The notes under the pieces were generated by a model that was not told the origin of the DNA, made no database searches, and saw only the letters and a program-made list of their open reading frames with translations. A DNA stretch of 64,000 nucleotides, taken from Rubinisphaera margarita. GTDB lineage: Bacteria; Planctomycetota; Planctomycetia; Planctomycetales; Planctomycetaceae. The stretch's first letter is position 1; each line of letters begins with the position of its first letter. This document shows positions 16,901 to 26,535 of the stretch, piece by piece. Both the position numbers and the translations under genes were made by a program. The stretch is taken from NCBI RefSeq assembly GCF_022267515.1, contig NZ_JAKFGB010000010.1:1-64000 (forward strand), given 5' to 3'.

Positions 16901-17992
16901 TCAGTCGGGTAGAACTGTTCGCAAAACGCGTAACCAGTTCCGGTAAAAAATGCGGTCAATGTCTTCGTCCGTGTATCCCCGCTCCTGCAGCACATCGGCC
17001 AGACGTTGAAGATCGGCGATCGATTTCAGATCCGCCGGCGTCTGTTCATTCCCGAAACCGCCATCGAGATCGCTGCCGATCCCGGAATGATTCGTATTCC
17101 CCGCCAGCTGGCAGACATGGTCGATATGATCGGCCAGCGTGGTGATGACGACCTTTGTTTCCGCTGGCGTCGTCTTGCCAATCACCCAACCCGGGTGGAG
17201 CATCCAGGCATCGCAGGCCACTCCGATCACCGCGTCCTTCTCGATGAGCCGCTTCATCAGATCATCCGGCAGCTGGCGATCGCCGGGAATCAGCGTTCGA
17301 CTGTTGTGATGACTGGCCCAGACCGCTCCGTCAAACCGGTCTAAGGCTTCGTGCATGCTTTCATCGCAGAGATGCGTCGCATCGAGCCCCATGTCGAGAT
17401 GCTGCATCCGATCGAGCAGTTCGCGACCGTCGTCGGTCAGTGGTCCCGTGACCGCCGTACCGGCTGCATAGTGAGAATGTCCGTAATGGGCAGGCCCGAT
17501 GGCGCGAAGTCCCGCTTCGTGCCATTCGTTGAGCTGCGCAGGTGCCACAATCGGATCGGCTCCTTCCATGGAGAGAATACACCCGAGTGGAGTCGCGTCC
17601 CGATTCAGATCCCAGTTCTGAAGATGTTCGTCCAGATCGCGTTTCGTGCGGATCATCCGCAGGTATCCCTGCTGTTCCCAGAGGCGATAGCAGGCGAGTT
17701 GCCCGTAAGCAGCCGCGTACGCTCCAATCCGATAGACCGAATCGAGACTGGTCCGGCGATAATTCGGCTGCCGCTGATGAGCGGGCCCGCTGCGGGCGAG
17801 GAGCGTGACGACGCTGAGGCCGAGATTGCCCCGTCGCATTTCGGGGAAGGAGACCGTTGCGTTCCCGCGAATGTGCACATCATCCATGCCGCGTTCGGCG
17901 GCATTCAGTTCGTCGAGGGAGAGAGTGAGATCGCGATCGTAGGAAGCGGCGTTCCACGCCAGGTCCAGATGGGCGTCGACGATCATTCTCAC
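16901..17992 (-). CDS. Peptidase M19 (membrane dipeptidase-type), canonical metal site
   Basis: 363 residues; GTG 17992 has GGAG 9 nt upstream, ATG 17986 (two codons later) is the alternative. No signal peptide, so cytosolic, unlike the secreted paralogue at 65-1411. All M19 zinc-site elements are present: VDAHLD (His8, Asp10), SMEGADP (bridging Glu), DATHLCDESM (His), WASHHNSR (His) and GIGSDLDGG (Asp). These enzymes split dipeptides, including those with a C-terminal D-residue, and beta-lactam-like substrates. It leads the set dipeptidase, YhdT-like, symporter, PLP enzyme, RidA with small gaps throughout. Confidence 0.92.
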   Translation of the reverse strand: MRMIVDAHLDLAWNAASYDRDLTLSLDELNAAERGMDDVHIRGNATVSFPEMRRGNLGLSVVTLLARSGPAHQRQPNYRRTSLDSVYRIGAYAAAYGQLACYRLWEQQGYLRMIRTKRDLDEHLQNWDLNRDATPLGCILSMEGADPIVAPAQLNEWHEAGLRAIGPAHYGHSHYAAGTAVTGPLTDDGRELLDRMQHLDMGLDATHLCDESMHEALDRFDGAVWASHHNSRTLIPGDRQLPDDLMKRLIEKDAVIGVACDAWMLHPGWVIGKTTPAETKVVITTLADHIDHVCQLAGNTNHSGIGSDLDGGFGNEQTPADLKSIADLQRLADVLQERGYTDEDIDRIFYRNWLRVLRTVLPD

Positions 17993-18061
17993 GTGGGCAG
18001 GCTCCGGGAGGGGAAGGAACTCTGGCGGTGGGCCGTGTCAGCAAAATCCGTTGCGGGAGAG

Positions 18062-18973
18062 TCAACGCGTGCGCCACGTTAACTCCTGGACTTCACCGTT
18101 CCATGCATGTTGGGCATCGGTCGTATGTGTTGTCAATTGAACGCCTGTGGCGGAGAGACGTGCGGTCGTCCAGCCGGTGGTCGATTTCGTCGGATCGGCG
18201 ACATAGGACGTGGCCGGCGTATTGATAATATGGATGCCCCGTTCCTCGGCGATGCTGCGATCGTGGATGTGGCCGTGAACGTAAGCCTTCACCTGCGTCC
18301 GCGAGACCAGCAGATCCCAGAGTTCAGGGGAATCGATCAGTCCGCCGGGAAAGTGAAGTGGATCGCCGCCGAGCCGGGGATTATGATGGGCGACGATAAT
18401 GGCCGGCTTGTCGGGCCGGGCGTCGAGTTCCTTCTTCAACCAGTCCCGCTGCTCGACGTCAATCAGTCCCTGGGTAACCATCGTTTCCTTCAGGGAATCG
18501 AGCAGGAAGAAGTTTGCGAATCGGGTTTCGACAACCGCCAGATGCTTCGCGGCCACCGGCGGATCGTCCGGACGCTCATTCTTCAGCACTTCATAGAAGA
18601 CCTCGCGATTGTCGTGATTCCCCAGCGTGAGATGCGTCGACACGCCCGCTTCGTACAATGGATTCAGCAGGCGACCGAGATGTGCATAGTCCCCGGGCTG
18701 GCCGTCGTACAGTGCCAGATCTCCGTTGATAATCACCGACGCCGGTTTCCGTTCGCGATTCACCAGCTCCGTGACAATCTGGCGGAGGTGACTCGGCACC
18801 GGCGAGTTCGGCGGATGCTTTTCACCAATGTGCGTGTCGTTGAGGAGATAGACGAGATCGTCTTCCGTCTCGCCAGCGGGCTCGGCTGCAAAGATGGATG
18901 AACGAGCCGCAAGGCCTGCTCCCACAGTGACAAGAAACTGGCGACGATTGCAGCCGGGAAGATGAACGGGCAT
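18062..18973 (-). CDS. Tat-exported calcineurin-like metallophosphoesterase
   Basis: 303 residues, Tat signal NRRQFLVTVGAGLA. The metal-binding blocks of the family are in order: LLNDTHIG (D-x-H), INGDLALYDG (GD), LTLGNHDNRE (GNHD), VAHHNP (H) and YVHGHIHD (GHxH). Such secreted phosphoesterases act on phosphomonoesters or diesters, substrate unknown. It reads toward the dipeptidase operon with a 69-bp gap, so read-through is possible, but function gives no obvious link. Confidence 0.88.
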   Translation of the reverse strand: MPVHLPGCNRRQFLVTVGAGLAARSSIFAAEPAGETEDDLVYLLNDTHIGEKHPPNSPVPSHLRQIVTELVNRERKPASVIINGDLALYDGQPGDYAHLGRLLNPLYEAGVSTHLTLGNHDNREVFYEVLKNERPDDPPVAAKHLAVVETRFANFFLLDSLKETMVTQGLIDVEQRDWLKKELDARPDKPAIIVAHHNPRLGGDPLHFPGGLIDSPELWDLLVSRTQVKAYVHGHIHDRSIAEERGIHIINTPATSYVADPTKSTTGWTTARLSATGVQLTTHTTDAQHAWNGEVQELTWRTR

Positions 18974-19014
18974 GGCTCATTTCTCCACGATCGGATTTCA
19001 TTCAGGGGCGAGCG

Positions 19015-20454
19015 TCAAGTGATGATATCGTGAATCACGTTCCCATGCACATCGGTCAGACGAAAGTCGCGTCCCTGATGCCGAAACGTCAGACGCCGAT
19101 GATCGATGCCAAGCTGATGCAGCAGCGTCGCGTTCAGGTCGTGAATGTGAACCGGATCGCGGACGATGTTGTAGGAGAACTCATCCGTTTCCCCAAAACT
19201 GGTCCCCGGCTTGAAGCCGCCCCCCGCCACCCAGATGGTGAAACACCGCGGATGATGATCGCGGCCGTAGTTGTCGGCTGTCAGTTCGCCCTGACTGTAA
19301 ATCGTCCGTCCGAACTCTCCCCCCCAGATGACCAGCGTCTCGTCAAGCAGGCCGCGCTCTTTCAGGTCCTGAACAAGAGCCGCGGAAGGCTGATCGGTAT
19401 CGGCACACTGCCCGCGAATCTGCTTCGGCAGAGCGTTGTGCTGATCCCAGCCCATATGATACAGCTGCACGAAACGGACATCTCGTTCAATCAGCCGGCG
19501 GGCGAGCAGGCAGTTGTAGGCATAGTGCCCCCGCTTCATCACATTCGGTCCGTAACGCTTCAGCGTCGCGGCTGACTCTTCAGAGAAGTCGACAATCTCC
19601 GGCACCGACATCTGCATGCGATATGCCATCTCATACTGAGCAATCCGGGAGTTGATCTCCGGGTCCTGTTTCTCCTCGAAGGTCATCTGATTCAGAGCCG
19701 CGATCGCATTCAGATTCCGGCGGCGGCCTTCCCGTGTCACCCCTGCGAGGTCGTTCAGAAAGAGGACCGGATCGCCGGACGACATGAACTTCACGCCCTG
19801 ATGCCGCGACTCGAGAAAACCGCTGCCCCAGAGACGATCGTAAAGCGGCTGGCAGTTGGGACGCCCACTTCCCCGGGAGAGTAGCACCACGAACGCGGGG
19901 AGTTCTTCGCTTTCGCTGCCGAGTCCGTAGCTGATCCACGAACCAAAGCTCGGCCGCCCTGCCTGTTCAGCACCGGTCTGCAGAAATGTAATCGCCGGAT
20001 CGTGATTGATCGCCTCGGTGTGCATCGACTTGATGTAGCACAGGTCATCCGAAATCGCCGCGACGTGTGGCATCAACTCGCTGACCGTCGCCCCCGATTC
20101 CCCGTGTTGGCGAAACTTGAAAATCGTCGGCGCGATCGGGAACCGCTGTTGACCGGACGTCATCGTCGTCAGCCGCTGCCCCTGTCGGATCGAATCGGGC
20201 AGGTCCTCATCGAACCGCTCCGCCATCGCCGGTTTGTGATCGAACAAATCGATCTGCGAAGGAGCCCCCGACTGACAGAGATAGATCACCCGCTTCGCTC
20301 GCGGCTGCTTCTGCTCCGACGCCTCAACTGCAGTTGGCTTCGGATTCAGCAGCGTCTGCAGTGCCATCGAACCGAGTCCGAGCCGGCACGAGTTCGACAG
20401 AAACTGCCGGCGGTTCGTCCTCATTGCCTCTGCAAAAAGATCAGCCATAGTCAT
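19015..20454 (-). CDS. DUF1501 protein (Tat-exported, sulfatase-fold)
   Basis: 479 residues. ATG 20454 lies 11 bp after the stop of the upstream cytochrome gene with ACGGA before it; the N-terminus then holds the twin-Arg segment NRRQFLSNSC. DUF1501 proteins have an alkaline-phosphatase/sulfatase fold; typical blocks are CQSGAPSQIDLFDHKP, GETDEFSYN, VWGGEFGRT and DHHPRCFTIWVAGGG. They are encoded almost always beside DUF1549/DUF1553 cytochromes in planctomycetes, as here. The biochemical reaction is not established; involvement in polysaccharide use is a common suggestion. Confidence 0.93.
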   Translation of the reverse strand: MTMADLFAEAMRTNRRQFLSNSCRLGLGSMALQTLLNPKPTAVEASEQKQPRAKRVIYLCQSGAPSQIDLFDHKPAMAERFDEDLPDSIRQGQRLTTMTSGQQRFPIAPTIFKFRQHGESGATVSELMPHVAAISDDLCYIKSMHTEAINHDPAITFLQTGAEQAGRPSFGSWISYGLGSESEELPAFVVLLSRGSGRPNCQPLYDRLWGSGFLESRHQGVKFMSSGDPVLFLNDLAGVTREGRRRNLNAIAALNQMTFEEKQDPEINSRIAQYEMAYRMQMSVPEIVDFSEESAATLKRYGPNVMKRGHYAYNCLLARRLIERDVRFVQLYHMGWDQHNALPKQIRGQCADTDQPSAALVQDLKERGLLDETLVIWGGEFGRTIYSQGELTADNYGRDHHPRCFTIWVAGGGFKPGTSFGETDEFSYNIVRDPVHIHDLNATLLHQLGIDHRRLTFRHQGRDFRLTDVHGNVIHDIIT

Positions 20455-20465
20455 CACATTCCGTC

Positions 20466-23400
20466 TCAGGGACGAGTCAGCGTGGTATCGAGATTGAGCA
20501 GCACTTCGGCGACTTCCGTGAAAGCGGCCAGACGACTCGGGGCAATCGGAACAGCACCGGTTATCCATTCTTTAGCCGGAGCAAACCGTTCCGCCGCCCG
20601 TTGAGGATGCTCGGAGTAAACGCCGAGATGCTGATTGAGCAGTTCATCGAGCACTCTCAATTGACGCTCTTCAATCGCACGGCTCTGTGTGCGCTGCCAC
20701 AGCGAGGCAAGGATCTCGGCGTCGTTGGAACCGTGCTCCTCACGGAGCGTTCGGTGTGCCAGCATGATCGCCGAGACTGCGAACGTCGGATCATTCAGCG
20801 TTGTCAGTGCCTGCAGCGGAGAATTGGTCGTCGACCGGCGAACGTTGCACGTCTCTCGACTTGCGGCGTCAAACACCAGCATGTTTGGCGGCGGCATGCC
20901 CCGCTTCCAGAAAGTGTAGAGGCTGCGGCGAAACCGGCCGCTATCGGAATCGGCTTCATAGCGGGTCGTGTTGCTGTTCACGCCGGCGACCGCTTCCCAC
21001 AGTCCGTCCGGCTGCCACGGTTTTACCGGAGGTCCGCCAGCCTGATTCACCAGCAGTCCACTCACGTAGAGAGCCTGATCACGAATCATCGGAGCCGGCA
21101 ATCGCAGACGGGACATCCGTCCGAGCAGTCGATTTTCGGGATCGCTTTCCAGCAGATCGGAACGGACCGCACTGCTGCGACGATACGTTTCCGAGAGCAC
21201 AAACTCCCGGAGAAGCCGCTTGACATTCCACCCACTCTCCATGAAATCGGCGGCCAGCCAGTCGAGCAGTTCCGGATGCGTCGGTCGCTCGCCCTGATAG
21301 CCGAAATCCTCCGGCGTCCGCACCAGTCCGCTGCCAAAGATCTGCTGCCAGAACCGATTCACCGCCACGCGGGCGGCCAGCGGATGCCGCGGATCAACGA
21401 GCCAGCGGGCCAGCGTTAACCGATTCGCTGGCTCCCCGTCCGGAAGTTCCAGTCCCAGAAACTCCGGCACGCCCGCTTGAACAACTTCGCCGGGATGGTC
21501 GTACAACCCCCGTTCAAGCAAACGGGTCACGCGAGGAGCTCCCTCCCGTTCCTGCATCACCATGACTCGGGTCACTGATTCCGCTTTCAGACGGTCGACT
21601 TCCCGCTTTAGCTCATCCCGGCTCGCCCGCAAGTCCGCCAAAGCGGGCGATGTCTCACGGAATTCCGTCAGCAGCGTCTGTCGATCATTCGCATTCAGAG
21701 CCAAGAACTGCGAAGCCGTCATTTCCGCATCCGGCGTGCGTCCGACTCCGAGCGACAGGCGGAAACGCCCGATCATGTACTGTTCCTCGCGGGATTCATA
21801 CCGCAGCCGCACGGTGACACGATCCCCCGCCTTCAACTCCAATGGAGACTCGGGCGTAAACCACGCCGTTGCTTCCGACTGTCCCGGGCCGGGCGACCAG
21901 CCCGTCAGTGGGTCTCCATCAATCGCCGTTGCCGCCGCTCGATCGGACAGTTCCCGGTCAGCAGCCGCGGCCGTTAATGGCAGTCGATTCCCATTCACAA
22001 GCAGTTCGATCTCGGAGAGCAGAAAATCGCCGTTGAAGCTCCGCGCGAGCGAATCGTCCGTTAGACTCGGATGGGCCAATGCCTGCAGCCGGAGCGAAGC
22101 GGCTTTAACAGCCGACGGAATCGTGAACGTCGCCTCATGGACATCGTTCAGCGGATTGGCTCCTCCGAAGAGAACCGACCCGTCTGCCAGCACCTCAAAG
22201 GTCGATCCGCCACTCGTCCCGCGCACTGCCTCGGGCGGCGTGACAAGCCAGAAACTTCCCCCTTCGCTCACCTGCCGATGAGTCGCCAGCCAGGCCGCGA
22301 ACTCTTCGTCAGAGCCGGCTGATAACAGCCGTTTTTCGGCCGCATTCAGTTTCAGTCGGGCGATGGCCAGCTTCCGCTCTTTCGCCGGTACGGGGACTTT
22401 CACCTCCGGCACGGCTGCGGGGCCGACGCCATCCGAGCCTTTCTCTTCGATGTTGTTAAAGAAGGCGAACAGCCGGTAGAAGTCCCGCTGCGACAACGGA
22501 TCGAACTTATGATCGTGGCAACGGGCACACCCGGCCGTCATGCCCATCCAGACCGTCGCCGTCGTGTCCACACGATCGATGACGTACTCCGTCCGAAACT
22601 CTTCCGGAATGCTTCCCGCTTCCGCATTGATGCGATGGTTGCGATTAAAGCCGGTGGCGATGCGCTGCTTCATCGAAGCCTGTGGCAACAGATCGCCCGC
22701 CAGTTGCTCAATCGTGAACTGATCGTACGGCTGATTGCTGTTGAACGATTCGATCACCCAGTCCCGCCACGCCCACATGGTGCGAACGTTGTCTTTCTGA
22801 TAACCATGCGTGTCGGCGTAGCGAGCCGCCTCCAGCCAGTCCCAGGCCATTCGCTCACCGTAATGCGGACTGTCCAGCAGCCGATCAACGACCGCTTCGT
22901 AATCGAGATTCTCAAGAAACCGATCAACCTCATCCGGTGTCGGCGGCAACCCGGTCAGATCGAACGTCACCCGCCGCAACCACTCCTCAGGCTCGGCCGG
23001 CGGATTCGGTTCCAGCCCGGCTTCTTTCAGTCGACGATCAACATAATGATCGATCGCCCTGCGTGGCTCGTTCGCTTCAATTTCCGGTTTCTGAACCGGC
23101 TGATACGCCCAGTGTCCTTCCCAAACCGCTCCCTCGGCAATCCACTGCTGAAGGATCTCCTTCTGCCGATCGCTCAACTGCTTCACGGCATCCGGAGGGG
23201 GCATCACCGTGTCGGGATCGGTCGATGTGATCCGCCGAACCAGTTCACTCGCTCCCTGCTCATCGGCTGCAATCACCTCGCGAGCAGAAGCTTCCACATC
23301 GAACCGCATCTCGGTGACGCGGGAATTTTCGTCCGGACCATGACACAGCAAACAATGGTCGGAGAGAATCGGCAGAACATCGCGGCTGAAACGAATCTCG

Positions 23401-23489
23401 TCCGCCTGCAGCGTGACCGACGGGATCACCGCCGCCAGCAGCAGAGCCGCGATGCATCGAATTCGATCCGCGCCTGATCCCATCCTCAT
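20466..23489 (-). CDS. Secreted planctomycete cytochrome with DUF1549 and DUF1553 domains
   Basis: 1007 residues; ATG 23489 is chosen since AGGA lies 9 nt upstream and a signal peptide follows. An earlier in-frame ATG at 23528 falls inside a dispersed palindrome and is unlikely. The PSCyt1 haem motif is Cys46-Cys49-His50 (CLLCH). DUF1549 spans about 130-340 and carries another CxxCH (CARCH, His325). An LVNGNRLPL-containing beta-sandwich (about 410-600) may bind carbohydrate. DUF1553 fills the C-terminal 300 residues (LARWLVDPRHPLAARV). Forms a two-gene operon with the DUF1501 gene. Confidence 0.94.
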   Translation of the reverse strand: MRMGSGADRIRCIAALLLAAVIPSVTLQADEIRFSRDVLPILSDHCLLCHGPDENSRVTEMRFDVEASAREVIAADEQGASELVRRITSTDPDTVMPPPDAVKQLSDRQKEILQQWIAEGAVWEGHWAYQPVQKPEIEANEPRRAIDHYVDRRLKEAGLEPNPPAEPEEWLRRVTFDLTGLPPTPDEVDRFLENLDYEAVVDRLLDSPHYGERMAWDWLEAARYADTHGYQKDNVRTMWAWRDWVIESFNSNQPYDQFTIEQLAGDLLPQASMKQRIATGFNRNHRINAEAGSIPEEFRTEYVIDRVDTTATVWMGMTAGCARCHDHKFDPLSQRDFYRLFAFFNNIEEKGSDGVGPAAVPEVKVPVPAKERKLAIARLKLNAAEKRLLSAGSDEEFAAWLATHRQVSEGGSFWLVTPPEAVRGTSGGSTFEVLADGSVLFGGANPLNDVHEATFTIPSAVKAASLRLQALAHPSLTDDSLARSFNGDFLLSEIELLVNGNRLPLTAAAADRELSDRAAATAIDGDPLTGWSPGPGQSEATAWFTPESPLELKAGDRVTVRLRYESREEQYMIGRFRLSLGVGRTPDAEMTASQFLALNANDRQTLLTEFRETSPALADLRASRDELKREVDRLKAESVTRVMVMQEREGAPRVTRLLERGLYDHPGEVVQAGVPEFLGLELPDGEPANRLTLARWLVDPRHPLAARVAVNRFWQQIFGSGLVRTPEDFGYQGERPTHPELLDWLAADFMESGWNVKRLLREFVLSETYRRSSAVRSDLLESDPENRLLGRMSRLRLPAPMIRDQALYVSGLLVNQAGGPPVKPWQPDGLWEAVAGVNSNTTRYEADSDSGRFRRSLYTFWKRGMPPPNMLVFDAASRETCNVRRSTTNSPLQALTTLNDPTFAVSAIMLAHRTLREEHGSNDAEILASLWQRTQSRAIEERQLRVLDELLNQHLGVYSEHPQRAAERFAPAKEWITGAVPIAPSRLAAFTEVAEVLLNLDTTLTRP

Positions 23490-23521
23490 CCCACACCATC
23501 CTGTCAAAATTCCCAATGGAG

Positions 23522-23542
23522 GTGCCACTGGCTCTGCCAGTG
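23522..23542. repeat. Solo hairpin of the GTGCCACTGGCTC family
   Basis: The palindrome CACTGGC-TCT-GCCAGTG matches the one at 12901-12919 in reverse orientation. It lies just upstream of the DUF1549 gene in the 207-bp gap that also holds the end of the minus-strand hydrolase. Confidence 0.8.
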
Positions 23543-23696
23543 CTGATCAACAGCCGTCGGTTGTCCAGAACACCACGGACAAATCCAGCGGCAATCGACG
23601 CGACGACCACACCATCCCAACTGAGTTCATTGATATGATAGCGCAGCCCCCCGCGAATTGCATTTCAGGATTTCGTATCTCTTTTACAGAATATTG

Positions 23697-25349
23697 TCAT
23701 TCCGCTTCTTTGAGATTCCGGTCGAAGAAGGCGCGGATCCTCGATCGCACTTCGGACGTCTGAAATTCCGGCCCGCCGTGCCCTGCTCCTTCAACGACTT
23801 CCAGCTCCGCTTCGACACCCGCTTTCTTGAGAGCCTCGTAGAAGCGTTTGCTCTGCGCAAGCGGCACGCCCGGATCCTGATCACCGTGCATGATCAGGAA
23901 CGGCGGATCATCGCTCGAGACCTGATAGAAGGCACTCGCCTGCTTCGCCAGTTCGGGCACGTCCGACACAGCCGCCCCGAGCAGCTTCGCTCCATTCGAA
24001 TTCGCGACATCCGCGCGGGTGCGTCCATTGCCGACCATGTTGGGGGGCATCGTCAACAGATCGGTCGGACCAAACCAGTCACACACCGCCTGCACGCTGC
24101 TCGAATGCTTCTCGTTCTCGGGGGCATCGAGCGTTCCCATCAGTGCGACAAGATGCCCGCCGGCCGAGCTTCCCCAGGCTCCGATGTGATCGCCATCGAG
24201 ATTGAAGCCCTCCGCATTCTGCCGCACCCAGCGGACTGCTTCGCGACAGTTCTCAATCTGCGTCGGCCACTGAGCTTCATCGGTCAGCGCGTAATTAATG
24301 CTGACAACCGCATAACCATGCTGCGTCAACCAGGCGGCCTGACAGCGATCCTTGCTCCCATTCTTCCAGCCGCCGCCATGCACCCACATCACGACCGGCA
24401 CCGGCTCCGTGATGTTCTTTGGGCGATACACATCGAGCAGCAGCGGCTCGCCATCGACGCCGCCGTATTGTAGATCGCGATAAAGCACGACTCCTTCAGG
24501 CACCCGCGTTTTTCTGATCTTGCCCGGCTTGATGCCCGCTCCTTCCTTCGCGGCTCGAATCGTGAAGTCGACCAGATTCTGACACCGGAAAAAGCCCGGC
24601 CAGAAGTTGTGCCCCTGCCCGACCGGAACCACCAGATCAACGAGGTCGCCGTTGCCATTCGTCTCGTAAGCGTTCTGCAGCGTCGCAGAGTTCTCTTTCA
24701 GCGGGACAACCGTATCGACATCGCCATGAATGATGAACACCGGAATCTCGGCTCTGGCGAGAGCAGCAATCTTCGCCACTGGATTGTGTTCGCTCAGAGA
24801 CTTTTGCAGCTCTTCGGCCGTCATCCCGTATGACGGAGCCGCCCGCTGAATCTTCGGATAAGTCGTGAGATCATAGACCGGATAGATCCCGGCCAGCCCG
24901 GCGACCTTGTCGGTATTGCGAATCGCCCAGCTGCTGACCCACAACCCGCCCCGACTCCGCCCGAGTAGACTCGGCTTCTTCGCGAAGCCGCGGTTCTGTG
25001 TCAGTTCCTCATAGAGAGCCGTGAAGGCCTGCTGCTGTTCCGGGCTGCCATAGGCTTCTCCGACATCGATCCCCGCCACCGCCACGCCAGCTTCCACCAG
25101 TTCCGAATGCAGCCATCGTTCCGCCAGATCCGGGTAGGCGGGCAACGTCGGGGCATACAGCACCCACGGCTGTGGACTGGTCCGCTGGCTTTCTTCCGGC
25201 CAGAAGATGAACGCCGTCCGACCATTTACGGAAAAGGTCTCGCCCGGCAGCACGAGCACCTTCTGCGGGGCGTCTTCCGCCTGAAGAACAGACGAAACGC
25301 TAAACGTCAGCAGCAGGGCCAGAAGTCCGAGCATGAATCTGGTTCGCAT
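23697..25349 (-). CDS. Secreted protein with two tandem alpha/beta-hydrolase domains
   Basis: 550 residues. Start 25349 has GGAG 6 nt upstream and opens a signal peptide ending near VLQAED. The first hydrolase domain (about 25-275) has GRSRGG with Ser132 and FIIHGDVDTVVP plus GQGHNFWP for Asp and His. The second (about 290-550) is a BD-FAE/carboxylesterase domain with the oxyanion motif HGGGWKNG, nucleophile GSSAGG (Ser395), MHGDQDPGVP and GAGHGG. Both triads look intact. Probably a double esterase acting on acylated polysaccharide. It is separated from the next, divergent gene by 184 bp that must hold both promoters. Confidence 0.88.
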   Translation of the reverse strand: MRTRFMLGLLALLLTFSVSSVLQAEDAPQKVLVLPGETFSVNGRTAFIFWPEESQRTSPQPWVLYAPTLPAYPDLAERWLHSELVEAGVAVAGIDVGEAYGSPEQQQAFTALYEELTQNRGFAKKPSLLGRSRGGLWVSSWAIRNTDKVAGLAGIYPVYDLTTYPKIQRAAPSYGMTAEELQKSLSEHNPVAKIAALARAEIPVFIIHGDVDTVVPLKENSATLQNAYETNGNGDLVDLVVPVGQGHNFWPGFFRCQNLVDFTIRAAKEGAGIKPGKIRKTRVPEGVVLYRDLQYGGVDGEPLLLDVYRPKNITEPVPVVMWVHGGGWKNGSKDRCQAAWLTQHGYAVVSINYALTDEAQWPTQIENCREAVRWVRQNAEGFNLDGDHIGAWGSSAGGHLVALMGTLDAPENEKHSSSVQAVCDWFGPTDLLTMPPNMVGNGRTRADVANSNGAKLLGAAVSDVPELAKQASAFYQVSSDDPPFLIMHGDQDPGVPLAQSKRFYEALKKAGVEAELEVVEGAGHGGPEFQTSEVRSRIRAFFDRNLKEAE

Positions 25350-25533
25350 CGATCTCTCCGAGGCAGGCGGCGTGTATGGCAACTCACAAATGACGACGGA
25401 TCAGTCGCCTATCATACGACCTGCGTTCGCGAGACTGTAGCGAGCGGACGCGATCCCTTTCGACGGCTTCGTGAATCGGGTAGAACTGATGTCACTGACT
25501 TGCGAGCCCCACCTTCCGCCATCAAGGAATCGA

Positions 25534-26094
25534 ATGATGCGACGAATGTCTTGTGCTCTGCTCCTCTGGACGGGAATCCTCTCGATCCCTGCGTCTGCCG
25601 GTCCTGCTCATGCAGCCGATGCCGAGCCGAATAACGTCACCGCTCAGGCCGCCAACTGGGATGAGATTCAGCAATGGGTCGACAGCCAGAAGGGCAAAGT
25701 CGTCGTGATCGATGTCTGGTCGACCTTCTGCCTCCCCTGCGTCCGTGAATTCCCGCATTTTGTCGAGTTCCACCACAGTCACGCCGAGAAGGTTGCCTGT
25801 GCTTCGCTGAACATCGACTACTACGGCAGTGCCGACACCGCTCCCGATCAGACGACGCCGAAGATCACCGAGTTCCTGACCTCGCGAAACGCCACGATGA
25901 AGAACTTCATCTCCAGCGACGCCGATGAGAAGATCCTCACCCAGATCGACACCAGCGCCATCCCGGCTGCTCTCGTCTACGATCAGAATGGCAAACTCGT
26001 CAAAGTCTTCAACAACGACAACGACGACTACGGCCCCACCGGCTTCAACTACGAGAAGAACATCATTCCGTTCGTCGAAAGCCTGCTGAAGTAG
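25534..26094 (+). CDS. Secreted TlpA/thioredoxin-like protein
   Basis: 186 residues; ATG 25534 or the adjacent 25537, both after AAGGA. Signal peptide ends near AHAADAE. A thioredoxin-fold domain follows with the redox motif CLPC (Cys66 and Cys69) in the context DVWSTFCLPCVREFP and cis-Pro in SAIPAALVYDQNGK. Periplasmic TlpA-like proteins reduce cytochrome or other disulfides; here it is a single gene without an operon partner. The 26-kb region has other secreted thioredoxin-like and c-type cytochrome genes, which such a reductase could serve (inference). Confidence 0.9.
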   Translation: MMRRMSCALLLWTGILSIPASAGPAHAADAEPNNVTAQAANWDEIQQWVDSQKGKVVVIDVWSTFCLPCVREFPHFVEFHHSHAEKVACASLNIDYYGSADTAPDQTTPKITEFLTSRNATMKNFISSDADEKILTQIDTSAIPAALVYDQNGKLVKVFNNDNDDYGPTGFNYEKNIIPFVESLLK

Positions 26095-26237
26095 CCCCAT
26101 CGAACATCGGCAACCGGGCACCACAACGGGCGTGCCCGGATGTGTTCGTGCTTCGGATTCACTTCCACACTGGTCGCAGATAAACAGGGTGCGATAGCCG
26201 GAGACGTATCGCATACGAACCAGGTTTCGATTCGACG

Positions 26238-26390
26238 GGTGGCTCGTCCGCCTCAGCGGGCGGGTCGCGCCAGCGACAAGAGGCAGCGTCATCCGCGCCT
26301 TATCGGGTGCAATCACCCGGTCTCGAAGAAATCTCGTCCTTGGCGCGGCCTCTTGTGACTTCGTCACCCGCCCGTGACGGACGGGCCACC
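26238..26390. repeat. Imperfect large inverted repeat (47/43-nt arms)
   Basis: Left arm 26238-26284 begins GGTGGCTCGTCCG and ends CGACAAGAGGC; right arm 26348-26390 is its inverted counterpart (GCCTCTTGTGAC ... GGACGGGCCACC). About 63 bp lie between. The phrase GTGACGAAGTCAC from this right arm recurs near 57681. Confidence 0.65.
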
Positions 26391-26535
26391 TAATACTGTT
26401 TCCAGCGACTTTCCAACCTTCATGCCAGGGGGATAGCCGTAGACGTAGCCCGGCTGAATGGATGCCCAATGCCGGGATACGACTTCACCTGTCCGTCCCT
26501 GCACCGCTCACAGCTCACAACTTACACCACCTCCT

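Noticed and set aside
23490..23528. N-terminal extension of the DUF1549 protein (MAPPLGILTGW)
   Set aside because: The extension arises from sequence next to the dispersed palindrome and lacks a ribosome site; ATG 23489 with AGGA fits the signal peptide.
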